Shown here: positions 46,307 through 54,942 of the stretch, piece after piece
How the letters are laid out: every line of letters starts with the position of its first letter
How positions within the stretch are numbered: position 1 is the stretch's first letter
NCBI RefSeq assembly: GCF_017741815.1
Contig: NZ_JAGHMF010000007.1
Coordinates: 186,001-250,000 of the forward strand
Direction of reading: 5' to 3'
From: Rhizobium sp. 16-488-2b
Lineage (GTDB): Bacteria; Pseudomonadota; Alphaproteobacteria; Rhizobiales; Rhizobiaceae
DNA: 64,000 nt
Program-made: the position numbers and the translations under genes
Notes under the pieces: generated by a model
The model's input: the letters and a program-made list of their open reading frames with translations, nothing else
Database searches by the model: none
Told to the model about the DNA's origin: nothing

Positions 46307-47551
46307 TCAGCGATCACTGCGAGCGTTTGGATCGCGCATATGCCGCGCCTCGAGCGCAGCGCAGCCCCAGACGACGCCGAATAGCAGGTAGACATGGCGC
46401 CAGTGATCGATGTCGATGACGTTGCCGATCGCGGCATGGCCGAGAACGCCGATCCAGGCGATCATCAGATAGGGCTGCCAGGGGCGGTTCTTCAGCAGGT
46501 TCTTGAAGCCGAGATAGAAGGTCCAGAAGAGCATGCCGACATAGCTGACGAAGCCGAGCCACCCGTAGGTTGTCAGCGATTTCAGCCAGATATTGTGCTC
46601 GTCCTCGGGGAAGATGGTGCCGAACACCATCGGTCCGATCCCGAGCGGTCGCTCCATCATCATCGTGAAGCCGATCCGGTGGCGATCGAAGCGCCCGAGG
46701 TGTTCGCCGTCATATTGCTGCACGAGTTGCGCACGCGTCGAGAACAGGTCGCTGACCTTCGGGAACTGCAAGGCGATGACAAGCGACGCCACCATCATCA
46801 GGATCGCGGCCAGCGACAGAACGAGAATGCGCAGGCGGAAGGCGCCGCTGCGTTCCTTGAGCAGCATCACGAAGATCAGGAGGATGATGGTGAGCAGAAA
46901 CAAGCCCCACGCCGCGCGCGAGAATGACAGGAAGACGCCGAGCGCGAGGATCAGGAGTGCTGCCGCCTTTATCGGTGCCGCGCGCAGGTTTCCCGTCAGG
47001 ATGCCATGCACGAGATAGAGGGAAGGGGGCACGAGGAAGGGGCCGAACACGTTCGGGTCCTGAAAGGCGCCCTTGGCGCGGTCGTAAAGCGTGAAGACCT
47101 CGGAGCCCGGAAAGGCGTGGAAGTAGCCGAGGATGCCGAGCATCGAGGTGATGACGGCCGCAAACGTCCAGGCATTGAAGATGAGCGGCAGCCGCCGATG
47201 GCTGTCCTCGATGATCGCGGCGTAGAAGACGGCCGTCAGTGCGAGGAAGGTCGAGACCGCCACATACATCGGACCATCGGCGAGATCCTTCATCTGCGTC
47301 AGCGACAGCATGCCGCCGACGTTGAAAGTGATCAGCAGGGCGAGAAGCGGAACGGTATAGCGCGAGATTCTTAGGCCGAGGATGAACCACAGGCCGACCA
47401 AACAGGCCATCCAGAGCTCATAGGGAGCGGGCTCGCTGATGACGAAGCCCGATAGGAACACGCCGACGGTCACGGCCGCCGAGCCGATCAGTCGCAGCGT
47501 TGCCCGTTGTGGCTGGGCGACGCGTGGGTATGTCGCCTCGATCGCGCTCAA
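46307..47551 (-). CDS. Wzy-type polysaccharide polymerase / O-antigen ligase family
   Basis: A 414-residue protein with about ten to twelve membrane helices and the large periplasmic loop of the O-antigen ligase/Wzy family (VALQFPKVSDLFSTRAQLVQQYDGEHLGRFDRHRIGFTMMMERP). The following GPMVFGTIFPEDEHNIWLKSLTTYGWLGF carries the conserved H-N region. It would polymerise lipid-linked repeat units in the periplasm. It overlaps the preceding transferase stop (ATGA at 47548), so the two are coupled. Polymerase is more likely than ligase because of the locus. Confidence 0.85.
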   Translation of the reverse strand: MSAIEATYPRVAQPQRATLRLIGSAAVTVGVFLSGFVISEPAPYELWMACLVGLWFILGLRISRYTVPLLALLITFNVGGMLSLTQMKDLADGPMYVAVSTFLALTAVFYAAIIEDSHRRLPLIFNAWTFAAVITSMLGILGYFHAFPGSEVFTLYDRAKGAFQDPNVFGPFLVPPSLYLVHGILTGNLRAAPIKAAALLILALGVFLSFSRAAWGLFLLTIILLIFVMLLKERSGAFRLRILVLSLAAILMMVASLVIALQFPKVSDLFSTRAQLVQQYDGEHLGRFDRHRIGFTMMMERPLGIGPMVFGTIFPEDEHNIWLKSLTTYGWLGFVSYVGMLFWTFYLGFKNLLKNRPWQPYLMIAWIGVLGHAAIGNVIDIDHWRHVYLLFGVVWGCAALEARHMRDPNARSDR

Positions 47552-49101
47552 TAGGCGTTTTCCGTGTTGAAGAGGCGGAACGGCGTGAGGAACAGGATCT
47601 TCAGGTCGAACCAGAGCGACCAGTTCTCGATGTAGTAGAGATCGTAGGCCGTGCGGAACTTGATCTTGTCGTCATTGTCGACCTCGCCGCGCCAGCCGTT
47701 GATCTGCGCCCAGCCGGTTACGCCCGGCTTGACGCGGTGGCGTGCGAAATATCCCTCGACGACGTCGCCGAATGCGCGGTCGCGGGCTTGGGCAAGCACG
47801 GCGTGCGGGCGGGGGCCGACGAGCGAGAGATTGCCGAGAAGCACGTTGAACAGCTGCGGCAGTTCGTCGATCGAGGTCTTGCGGATGAAACGGCCGACGG
47901 GCGTGACGCGCGGATCGCCCTTGGTCACCGCCGCCTTTCCGGTCGGATCGCTCATGTTTGTAAACATCGAGCGGAACTTGAAGACGTTGATGACCTCGTT
48001 GTTGAAGCCATGCCGCTTCTGCATGAAGAAGATGGGTCCCTGCGACGTCGCCTTGATGGCGATGGCCGTCGCCAACATGATCGGCCAGAGTACGAGAAGC
48101 GCAAGCATGGCAAAGAAGATGTCGAAGCAGCGCTTGGCCACCGAATCCCAGTCGCGAATGGGCTTGTTGAAGATGTCGAGCATCGGCACCGAGCCGACAT
48201 GCGAATAGGCGCGGGGACGGAAGCGCAGCCGATTGGAGTGGGCGGCCAAGCGAATATCGACAGGCAGCACCCACAGCTTCTTCAACAATTGCAGGATGCG
48301 CGCTTCGGCACTGAGCGGCAGCGCGATGATCAGCATGTCGATGCGTGTCAGGCGCGCGAACTCTACGAGCTCGCCGATCGTCCCGAGCTTGGGATAGCCC
48401 GCAACCATCGCCGGCGACCGCTTGTCGCCCCGGTCGTCGAAGATGCCGCAGATGCGGATGTCATTGTCTGGCTGCTGTTCGAGCAGACGGATGAAATCCT
48501 TGGCCGGCTGGCCGCCGCCGACGAGAACCGCGCGGCGCTCCATGATTCCGTTTCGAGCCCAGTTGCGGATGCCGTAGGCGAGCAGGAAGCGCGATGCGAG
48601 CAAGAAAACGCCGCCGAGGATGAACCACGAAAGATAGGACCGCAGCTGTGCCGCATCGACAGGACTGACGATCGCGACAATGGCGACCATGGCGCCAAAG
48701 ACCAGCGTCCATGTCAGCAGCACTTTCGGCAGCGGGCGCGTGCGGGCGCGCAGCGCCGGGATCGTGTAGCAATCGGCAGTCTGCAGGGCGAGCACCAAGA
48801 GGGCGCCGACGCACAAGGACGCGACGGCACGCATGGAGATCGTTTCCTCCGTATCCATCCACAGCAGGAACGAGAGGAGACCGATGCCGAATTGCGAGAG
48901 AAATTCGATCAGGCGGAACTGGCCGATCATGATCGCTGGCGTACGTGTGCCATCGCTGAACTGCTCGGCGATCTGACGCGCATAGTCGTTGAGCGGCTCC
49001 GAGGTGGTTTTCTCAGTGCCGCCGCTGCGTCGATTGACGTCGGAAACTTGCTTGCGCAGGGTTTCCAGATCAAATTGATCGTTGTTCTCTGCCTTGTTCA
49101 T
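47548..49101 (-). CDS. Undecaprenyl-phosphate hexose-1-phosphate transferase (WcaJ/PssA/UppE-like)
   Basis: This enzyme starts repeat-unit synthesis by moving a sugar phosphate to undecaprenyl phosphate. The 517-residue protein has four N-terminal membrane helices (about residues 60-190), a CoA-binding-like Rossmann domain (RRAVLVGGGQPAKDFIRLLEQ), and a C-terminal catalytic domain. The latter has KRCFDIFFAMLALLVLWPIMLA, PIFFMQKRHGFNNEVINVFKFRSM, TSIDELPQLFNVLLGNLSLVGPRPH and KPGVTGWAQINGWRG. It resembles UppE of Agrobacterium. It is followed by the polymerase gene. Confidence 0.93.
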   Translation of the reverse strand: MNKAENNDQFDLETLRKQVSDVNRRSGGTEKTTSEPLNDYARQIAEQFSDGTRTPAIMIGQFRLIEFLSQFGIGLLSFLLWMDTEETISMRAVASLCVGALLVLALQTADCYTIPALRARTRPLPKVLLTWTLVFGAMVAIVAIVSPVDAAQLRSYLSWFILGGVFLLASRFLLAYGIRNWARNGIMERRAVLVGGGQPAKDFIRLLEQQPDNDIRICGIFDDRGDKRSPAMVAGYPKLGTIGELVEFARLTRIDMLIIALPLSAEARILQLLKKLWVLPVDIRLAAHSNRLRFRPRAYSHVGSVPMLDIFNKPIRDWDSVAKRCFDIFFAMLALLVLWPIMLATAIAIKATSQGPIFFMQKRHGFNNEVINVFKFRSMFTNMSDPTGKAAVTKGDPRVTPVGRFIRKTSIDELPQLFNVLLGNLSLVGPRPHAVLAQARDRAFGDVVEGYFARHRVKPGVTGWAQINGWRGEVDNDDKIKFRTAYDLYYIENWSLWFDLKILFLTPFRLFNTENAY

Positions 49102-49158
49102 GAGGCTACCGCCGCTGTTTCACCATTCGGCAATAGCAGAAAGCCCCTAAGAAACGTT

Positions 49159-50328
49159 TTACGAAGTGGCTTTACTTGTCTTTGCGGCCCGGCGCTCAAG
49201 CAGTTCGCGATAGAGTTTCAACACATCCTTGGCCATGACCGTGGCGGAAAAGACCGACCGTACCTGATCGATTGGAGGCATGGTTTTCTCGTGCCATTCG
49301 GGAACGCGGATGGCATCCGCCATCACCCGGGCGAGGTCGTCGGCATTGTCAGGGGCAACCAGCGCATCGCTATCCTTGCCGAGCGCTTCCGGAATGCCGC
49401 CGACGCGGGTCGCGATGATAGTCTTGCCGGCGCCCAGCCCCTCGAGCACGATATAGGGCATGGCTTCCGCGCGTGAGGGTACGACGAGGTTCTGCGACAT
49501 GGCGAACGCCTGCTGCACGCGCATTGCAGGCAGCATGCCGATACGCTTGCCGAGACCGCGCTCGACCATCATCTCGCGATAGCGATCCCGATCCGGCCCG
49601 TCGCCGATCATCAGAGCCGACAGCGGCCGGCCGATCAGGCGCTCCGTCTTTGCAAACGCGTCCACAAAAAGGTCGGGACCCTTAAGGTCCCGCAGCATAC
49701 CAACATAGATGAAGTGGACGGCATCGGACCGGGTCGGGACGAGCTCGAAGTCCCGCTCGCTGATGCCATTGTAGATCAGTCGTGTCTGCGTACGCGGGCG
49801 GCCGACCCGCTTGGTGTAGGTGTCGCGCTCATACTCGCAGATAAACACTAGGGCGTCCGTGAGATATTCCTGCAGCCGCTCCATGCGGAGCACGAATTGC
49901 CCCAGGAGCGACGACCGGGAATAATGCAGGCTTCCGCCATGGGCAGTGTAGAGGCGGGCTACGCAATACCTGTTCACCCGCAGGGCTGAGCCGGCTAGTC
50001 GCGCGAGCACGCCGCCTTTGGCGCCGTGTCCGTGCAGCACATCCGGCCGCAAACTTTTGATCATCTTGTAGGCGTCCCAAAGCACGCCGATATCCGAAGG
50101 ACTGATCGAGCGCCGGATCGGCACGCGCGTCAGTCCCAGTGCCAGATAAGGCCTGATGTCGTCGAACAGCGCGTCCTCATGCTCTCCACCGGTCGAGCTG
50201 TCGCAAAGAATGCCCACTTCATGGCCGGCTTTGCTGTGCTCAATCACCAGATCGCGCACGTGGCGGAAGATGCCGCCGACCGGGGACCTGAAGCAGTGAA
50301 TGATGCGAAGGGGCCGCTGTTCGCTCAT
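49159..50328 (-). CDS. Glycosyltransferase family 4 protein
   Basis: A 389-residue GT-B fold transferase. The N-terminal acceptor domain begins IIHCFRSPVGGIFRHVRDLVIEH and has DVLHGHGAKGGVLARLAG. The C-terminal domain has YVGMLRDLKGPDLFVDAFAK and the nucleotide-sugar E-x7-E motif EAMPYIVLE, followed by GKTIIATRVGGIPEAL. It probably adds a sugar to the growing lipid-linked unit. It lies six bases after the export lipoprotein gene and before the priming transferase. Confidence 0.93.
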   Translation of the reverse strand: MSEQRPLRIIHCFRSPVGGIFRHVRDLVIEHSKAGHEVGILCDSSTGGEHEDALFDDIRPYLALGLTRVPIRRSISPSDIGVLWDAYKMIKSLRPDVLHGHGAKGGVLARLAGSALRVNRYCVARLYTAHGGSLHYSRSSLLGQFVLRMERLQEYLTDALVFICEYERDTYTKRVGRPRTQTRLIYNGISERDFELVPTRSDAVHFIYVGMLRDLKGPDLFVDAFAKTERLIGRPLSALMIGDGPDRDRYREMMVERGLGKRIGMLPAMRVQQAFAMSQNLVVPSRAEAMPYIVLEGLGAGKTIIATRVGGIPEALGKDSDALVAPDNADDLARVMADAIRVPEWHEKTMPPIDQVRSVFSATVMAKDVLKLYRELLERRAAKTSKATS

Positions 50329-50334
50329 CTATGA

Positions 50335-50910
50335 TCAGAACAACCGTTCGCGGACATAGAGCGTATCGCCGGCAATGATGGCGGACGAGATGTTGACGCG
50401 CCCGGTCATCACCTGGCCGTTGATCTTTCTGGTCACATCGACGGCGCTCTGGTTGGCGCGCGGCGTGAAGCCCCCGGCAACGGCGATCGCGTTCTGTGCG
50501 GTCATGCCGGGAACATAGGCGTATTGCCCGGGTTGACCGACTTCACCCATGATGAAGATCGAGCGATAGCGATCGACATCGATGGTGACGTCGGGGTCAC
50601 GGAGGTAGCCCTGCTTCAGCTTCTGCGCGATCTGGCCGGAGAGCTGCTGCAACGTGCGGCCACGCGCCGGCACCTGGCCGACAAGCGGGAAGGCGATGTA
50701 GCCGGCCTGGTCGATCGTGTAGGTATTGGTCATGCTAGGCTGATCGAACACGGTAATGCGAAGCCGGTCGCCGCTATCCAGCGAGTATGGCTGGATCGTT
50801 GCCTGGTTGAATGCGCGCGGCGCGGGCTGATAGCTGTTGCAGCCGCCCAAGACTGCTGTCATGGCGGCGAGGCTCAAGGCCATCAGAAACTTGGGCTGTG
50901 CGACGGGCAT
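50335..50910 (-). CDS. Wza-like outer-membrane polysaccharide export lipoprotein
   Basis: A 191-residue lipoprotein with a signal ending in the lipobox LGGC (Cys at residue 24). The Poly_export domain is YSLDSGDRLRITVFDQPSMTNTYTIDQAGYIAFPLVGQV and the SLBB-like repeat is FIMGEVGQPGQYAYVPGMTAQNAIAVAGGFTPRA. It is short compared with Wza, as in the rhizobial ExoF/GumB group, and would form a secretion channel. It heads the minus-strand part of the locus and is divergent from the co-polymerase gene. Confidence 0.93.
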   Translation of the reverse strand: MPVAQPKFLMALSLAAMTAVLGGCNSYQPAPRAFNQATIQPYSLDSGDRLRITVFDQPSMTNTYTIDQAGYIAFPLVGQVPARGRTLQQLSGQIAQKLKQGYLRDPDVTIDVDRYRSIFIMGEVGQPGQYAYVPGMTAQNAIAVAGGFTPRANQSAVDVTRKINGQVMTGRVNISSAIIAGDTLYVRERLF

Positions 50911-51099
50911 CTGCTTCTCACAGGAAACGAAACTCTTGCCCCGTTATCGATCCGTTAGGGTTAATGACCGGTAAAGACCGCAGTCAAATTCGCTCTTTCT
51001 TGAACTGCTGAAGGCAGCTCACACTGCACCGGCAAGCATTAACCCTTGAGTTACTATAGTCATTTACCCTCGCGGCACCTTTGTTCTTGGAGTACGAGC

Positions 51100-53256
51100 A
51101 TGTCCGGCGTGACGGGTAATCAGGATGTCGATATCGATCTTGCCCAGCTGGTTCGCGGCGTCTGGGCCCGTCGGCTCAAGGTCGTGGCGATCACCTTGCT
51201 CGGGGCAGGGGTGGCCTTTGCCGGCGCCAAGATGATCTCACCGAAGTATCGCAGCGAGACCCGCATCCTGATCGAGCCGCGCGCGCCGGCCTTCGCCACC
51301 GCGCAGGCAACGGATGCGAATGCGGGCCAGCTCCTCGACGAACTGAACATCTCCAGCCAGGTGCAGCTCCTGCAGTCGGCCGATCTGATCAAGCAGGTCA
51401 TCAGCAGCCAGAAGCTCTACGATCTTCCTGAGTTCGACGCGGCCGCCAACAGCTCCGCGCTCGGCGACATTCTGATCGCGCTGCATTTGAAGAAGAGCCC
51501 GCTCGCCAACCCGCCGGAAGAGCGCGTCATCGACGCCTTCGTAGAGCGCCTGCAGGTCTATCAGGTCCCCGGTTCCCGCGTCATCGGCATCACCTTCACC
51601 TCCAAGGATCCGGCGCTCGCCGCAACGATCCCGAATGCCATGGCCGCCGCTTATCTCGCCAAGCAAAGCGGCGCCAAGCTCGATTCCAACTCGGAAGCCA
51701 CGCGTTGGCTGGAACCTGAAATCGAGAACCTCCGCACCAAGGTGAGCGACGCCGAGCAGAAGGTTGCCGAATATCGCGCCGCCCACGGCCTGCTGCCAAC
51801 CAATGGCGGCGGCAATTTCCAGACGCAGCAGCTGAACGATGTCTCCGCCGAACTCACGCGTGTCCGCGGCGAGAGGGCGAATGCCGAGGCGCGGGCGCAG
51901 TCCGTGCGCAATGCGCTGTCGTCGGGCGAGGCATCCGATACGCTGCAGGACATTATGTCGTCGCAGTCGATCCAGCGACTGAAGGGAACGGAATCCGGCC
52001 TGCAGTCCCAGATCTCGGACCTTCAGACGTCGCTCCTCAACAACCATCCGCGCCTGAAGAGCCTCCGCGCCCAGCTCGCCGACATCAAGACGCAGATCCG
52101 TCAGGAAACCCAGAAGATCCTGGCGAGCATCGAAAACGAGGCAAAGGTCGCGACCCTTCGCGAGCAGGAACTTGAGCAGCAGTCCAACACGGTCAAGGCC
52201 AATAGCGCCCAGGCCGGCGAGGATGAGGTTGGCCTGAACGCGCTTGAGCGCGAAGCAGCCGCCCAGCGTCAATTGCTCGAAACCTACCTGTCGCGCTTCC
52301 GCGAGGCCGCATCGCGCGCCGACAAGAATTCCAGCCCCGCTGACGCCCGCATCGTCTCGACCGCTGTACAGCCGGTCGATCCCTACTTCCCCAAGGTCGT
52401 CCCGATCGTTGTCGTCGCAGCACTTGCGACCTTCATCATGACCTCGATCGCGATCATGCTGGCCGAACTCTTCAGCGGCCGCGCGCTGCGCCCGACATCG
52501 GGCACAGAGGTCGAAGAGCGCGTCGAGCAGGAAACAGTCGACGTCGTCGTCGTTGCTGCGCCGCCGGCACGCACACCGGCATCGAGCATGCTCGCCGTCC
52601 AGCACGAGGAGCAAGAAGAACAGCAAGACGAGGTCGCCGAGGAACGCGTCCCGGAGGAGGAGAACGAGTTCTCCATCGCTTCCGTCGCGCATTACCTCAT
52701 CGGCAGCCGCGCGCCGCTGGCGATCGCCATCTCACCGACCGGTGACAATGGATCGGCCGCCACCGTTGCCCTTGCGCGCACGCTTGCGTCGGCGGGCTCG
52801 CGTGTCGTGCTCGTCGACATGACCGGTTCCGGTCACCCAACGGAACTGATGGCGCAGGGCCGTTCGCTGCCTGGCGTCACCGACCTTCTGTGCGGAGAGG
52901 CGGCCTTTGGCGACACAATCCATGGTGATTACCTCTCCGATGCCCACTTCATTCCGCAGGGTACCAGCGACATGCGTCGCGCCATGCGCGGAGCCGATCG
53001 CCTCTCGCTGCTGCTCGACGCCCTGTCCTCCGCCTATGATCTGGTGCTGGTCGAATCCGGCGCTGCCGATGTGGCCGGCGTCTCCAAGCTCACGCAGAGC
53101 AAAACGGTCGAGATCATCCTCTCCATGCCCGAGATCGTCGAGGAAGAGTTCGTGGCCGCCATGACCAGCTTCGAAGAGGCGGGCTACGAGCGCGTCGTGC
53201 TGATGTCCGGCGGCAATACGGATGGCAATGCGACGGTCGCCCAGCAGGCGGCCTGA
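51100..53256 (+). CDS. Wzz/GumC-like polysaccharide co-polymerase with degenerate kinase domain
   Basis: A 718-residue inner-membrane protein that sets chain length and links polymerisation with export. It has a first membrane helix near residues 25-45, a Wzz domain, and a long coiled coil (about 190-400, TRWLEPEIENLRTKVSDAEQKV onward). A second helix follows near 430-455 (VVPIVVVAALATFIMTSIAIML), then a charged linker. The C-terminal 180 residues resemble a bacterial tyrosine kinase, but at the Walker A site they read SPTGDNGSAAT without the Lys, and there is no Tyr cluster at the end. LVDMTGSG keeps the Walker A' Asp. The start at 51100 with TTGGAG upstream is chosen over 51046. Confidence 0.9.
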   Translation: MSGVTGNQDVDIDLAQLVRGVWARRLKVVAITLLGAGVAFAGAKMISPKYRSETRILIEPRAPAFATAQATDANAGQLLDELNISSQVQLLQSADLIKQVISSQKLYDLPEFDAAANSSALGDILIALHLKKSPLANPPEERVIDAFVERLQVYQVPGSRVIGITFTSKDPALAATIPNAMAAAYLAKQSGAKLDSNSEATRWLEPEIENLRTKVSDAEQKVAEYRAAHGLLPTNGGGNFQTQQLNDVSAELTRVRGERANAEARAQSVRNALSSGEASDTLQDIMSSQSIQRLKGTESGLQSQISDLQTSLLNNHPRLKSLRAQLADIKTQIRQETQKILASIENEAKVATLREQELEQQSNTVKANSAQAGEDEVGLNALEREAAAQRQLLETYLSRFREAASRADKNSSPADARIVSTAVQPVDPYFPKVVPIVVVAALATFIMTSIAIMLAELFSGRALRPTSGTEVEERVEQETVDVVVVAAPPARTPASSMLAVQHEEQEEQQDEVAEERVPEEENEFSIASVAHYLIGSRAPLAIAISPTGDNGSAATVALARTLASAGSRVVLVDMTGSGHPTELMAQGRSLPGVTDLLCGEAAFGDTIHGDYLSDAHFIPQGTSDMRRAMRGADRLSLLLDALSSAYDLVLVESGAADVAGVSKLTQSKTVEIILSMPEIVEEEFVAAMTSFEEAGYERVVLMSGGNTDGNATVAQQAA

Positions 53257-54495
53257 TCAGACGCCGGCGAACCGGCGCAGGCGCTGGGCGGCGCGATAGA
53301 GCCGCTGCTGCGATTTGACGTACGCCTTGGCGCGGGTGACGAGCCGGTGCGCCGCGCCGGCGACCATGCCGCGAGCGGTGAGGGGTAGGACCACGTCATA
53401 ATGATCCGTCTCGACAGGCGCCCAGGAGCGCTTGTAGCCCTGGTCCCCCAGGCCGAAATCGAACATGCTGACGCCCTTGCCGTGCAGGCCCGATATCATC
53501 TGCCAGAACAGAAACTCGCCGGGGCTGGCTTCAGCGCCGATGCTCTCGTCGATCGCGCTGAACTGGCAGATCACATGATCACCCTTGCGTGAGATGCCGG
53601 CGACAGCCGCCACGTGACCGGCATGCTCGCCCTTCAGCTGGATCGCATGCATTTCGAGACCTGACAGCTCGTTCTGGGCATCGCGGATCGCGCCATGAAG
53701 AAAGGCCTTCGTCTCGGCGTCCGCGAAAACATCGGGCAGTCCCATCGCCTTGAAGCGTTCGCCTTTCAGCCGGAAGAACTGATCGAGAAGTGCGTGCTGG
53801 CTCTTGGCATCCGTGCCGTGGACATAATCGAAGCCGCCGAGTTCCTCCAGCCGCTTCGACTGCACCCGGAACTTCTTCCGCCGGCTCTTGGCGTTCAACT
53901 GCTTCAGCGTCGCTTCCATCGTGTCGAAAAGCGGCAACTGGTAGGCGTGGTTCTGATTCTGCACCATCGGCAGCAGCGCGAGCGGATTGCGGCGACCGCG
54001 CCATGTCAGGGGAATGTTCTGTAGGAGCAGGAGATCGGCTTTGCCCTTGAGCGCGCCGGAGATGCGCGCGGCAAGGTCGTGCGCATCGAGTGCCTCCGAG
54101 GCATCCGAGAAATCGGCGGCAAATAGACCGGTATTGATGTTGCTATGGTCGGCGCCGATGAACTTGGCGACACGCACGCCGCGCGAGTGGACGATCTCGA
54201 CGGGGAGGATGAAGACGGTTCGCATTCCCGACCGACCACGGATGATGGCGGCTGGATTGCCATAGGCCTTCATCCAGGAGGCGCACCAGTCATAGCCCTG
54301 GTGCAGGGAGTTCAGATTGTCGCGCTCCAGCGCGCGCCATTCGGGCTCGATAGCCTCGATGGTATCGATAATGTCGATCTCGATCGCATCGAAGGACAGC
54401 CGCGCATTGATCTCCCTGAGCTTCGCCAATCCGGCATCGGCGTCTGCGGCGATGTCACGCGGCGCGGATTCCAATGGAAGCTTCTGCGTTTGCAC
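53257..54495 (-). CDS. CelD/BioF2-like GNAT acyltransferase of the polysaccharide locus
   Basis: A 412-residue protein of the CelD-type acetyltransferase group. The first half has FDAIEIDIIDTIEAIEPEWRALE and the C-terminal GNAT domain has AIQLKGEHAGHVAAVAGIS and ASPGEFLFWQMISGLHGKGVSMFDFGLGD. The central SRRKKFRVQSKRLEELGG is common in these enzymes. It probably acetylates the polysaccharide or its precursor. The GTG at 54495 has GGAG seven bases upstream and is preferred over 54546. Its stop codon directly abuts the stop of the convergent co-polymerase gene (TGATCA). Confidence 0.82.
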   Translation of the reverse strand: MQTQKLPLESAPRDIAADADAGLAKLREINARLSFDAIEIDIIDTIEAIEPEWRALERDNLNSLHQGYDWCASWMKAYGNPAAIIRGRSGMRTVFILPVEIVHSRGVRVAKFIGADHSNINTGLFAADFSDASEALDAHDLAARISGALKGKADLLLLQNIPLTWRGRRNPLALLPMVQNQNHAYQLPLFDTMEATLKQLNAKSRRKKFRVQSKRLEELGGFDYVHGTDAKSQHALLDQFFRLKGERFKAMGLPDVFADAETKAFLHGAIRDAQNELSGLEMHAIQLKGEHAGHVAAVAGISRKGDHVICQFSAIDESIGAEASPGEFLFWQMISGLHGKGVSMFDFGLGDQGYKRSWAPVETDHYDVVLPLTARGMVAGAAHRLVTRAKAYVKSQQRLYRAAQRLRRFAGV

Positions 54496-54612
54496 GGGCG
54501 TTCTCCGGGAAAAGATACTGCCCGGGAAAATAGCGCGGCAGCGCATCCATTTCCTTTACGCGCGCCGAGCCGCTGGCTTTTCCGTCAATCACGGTTAGTC
54601 CGGGATTAATGC

Positions 54613-54822
54613 CTATTGCTGCTTCGGGCCGGCCATCCACTTGATGATGACCATCGCCGGCAACACCCAGAGCAGTCCCGTCAGCGAGAAATAGAGCAGG
54701 TGGCCCCACCAAGGCGCATTGCCGAGCGTCGCAACCGCGATCGTATTGGCAACCAGCGCATAGACCAGAACGAGGACGACGATGAGGATGGTGCCGATGA
54801 ACTTGCGAAGGCGGACAGGCAT
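54613..54822 (-). CDS. DUF2842 small membrane protein
   Basis: A 69-residue protein with two membrane helices: FIGTILIVVLVLVYALVANTIA and YFSLTGLLWVLPAMVIIKWM, separated by NAPWWGH. This is the pattern of DUF2842, a family found in alphaproteobacteria with no known function. It is divergent from ctaA, about 120 bases away. It starts at 54822; the 54870 alternative adds a non-family tail. Confidence 0.88.
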   Translation of the reverse strand: MPVRLRKFIGTILIVVLVLVYALVANTIAVATLGNAPWWGHLLYFSLTGLLWVLPAMVIIKWMAGPKQQ

Positions 54823-54942
54823 CTGGTGAATTCCGGTATGGGATGTGCAGGCAGGCCACCGCGACGGCATGCCGCAAATGTTCGGACTTGTTTTGCATCA
54901 GTGGCTAAGGCAAATCAACTGTCGGAACGAAGGAGTCCGTCC

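Noticed and set aside
47500..49476. Long plus-strand open frame across the priming transferase
   Set aside because: It runs antisense across two real genes and ends within a third; no ribosome site or motif.
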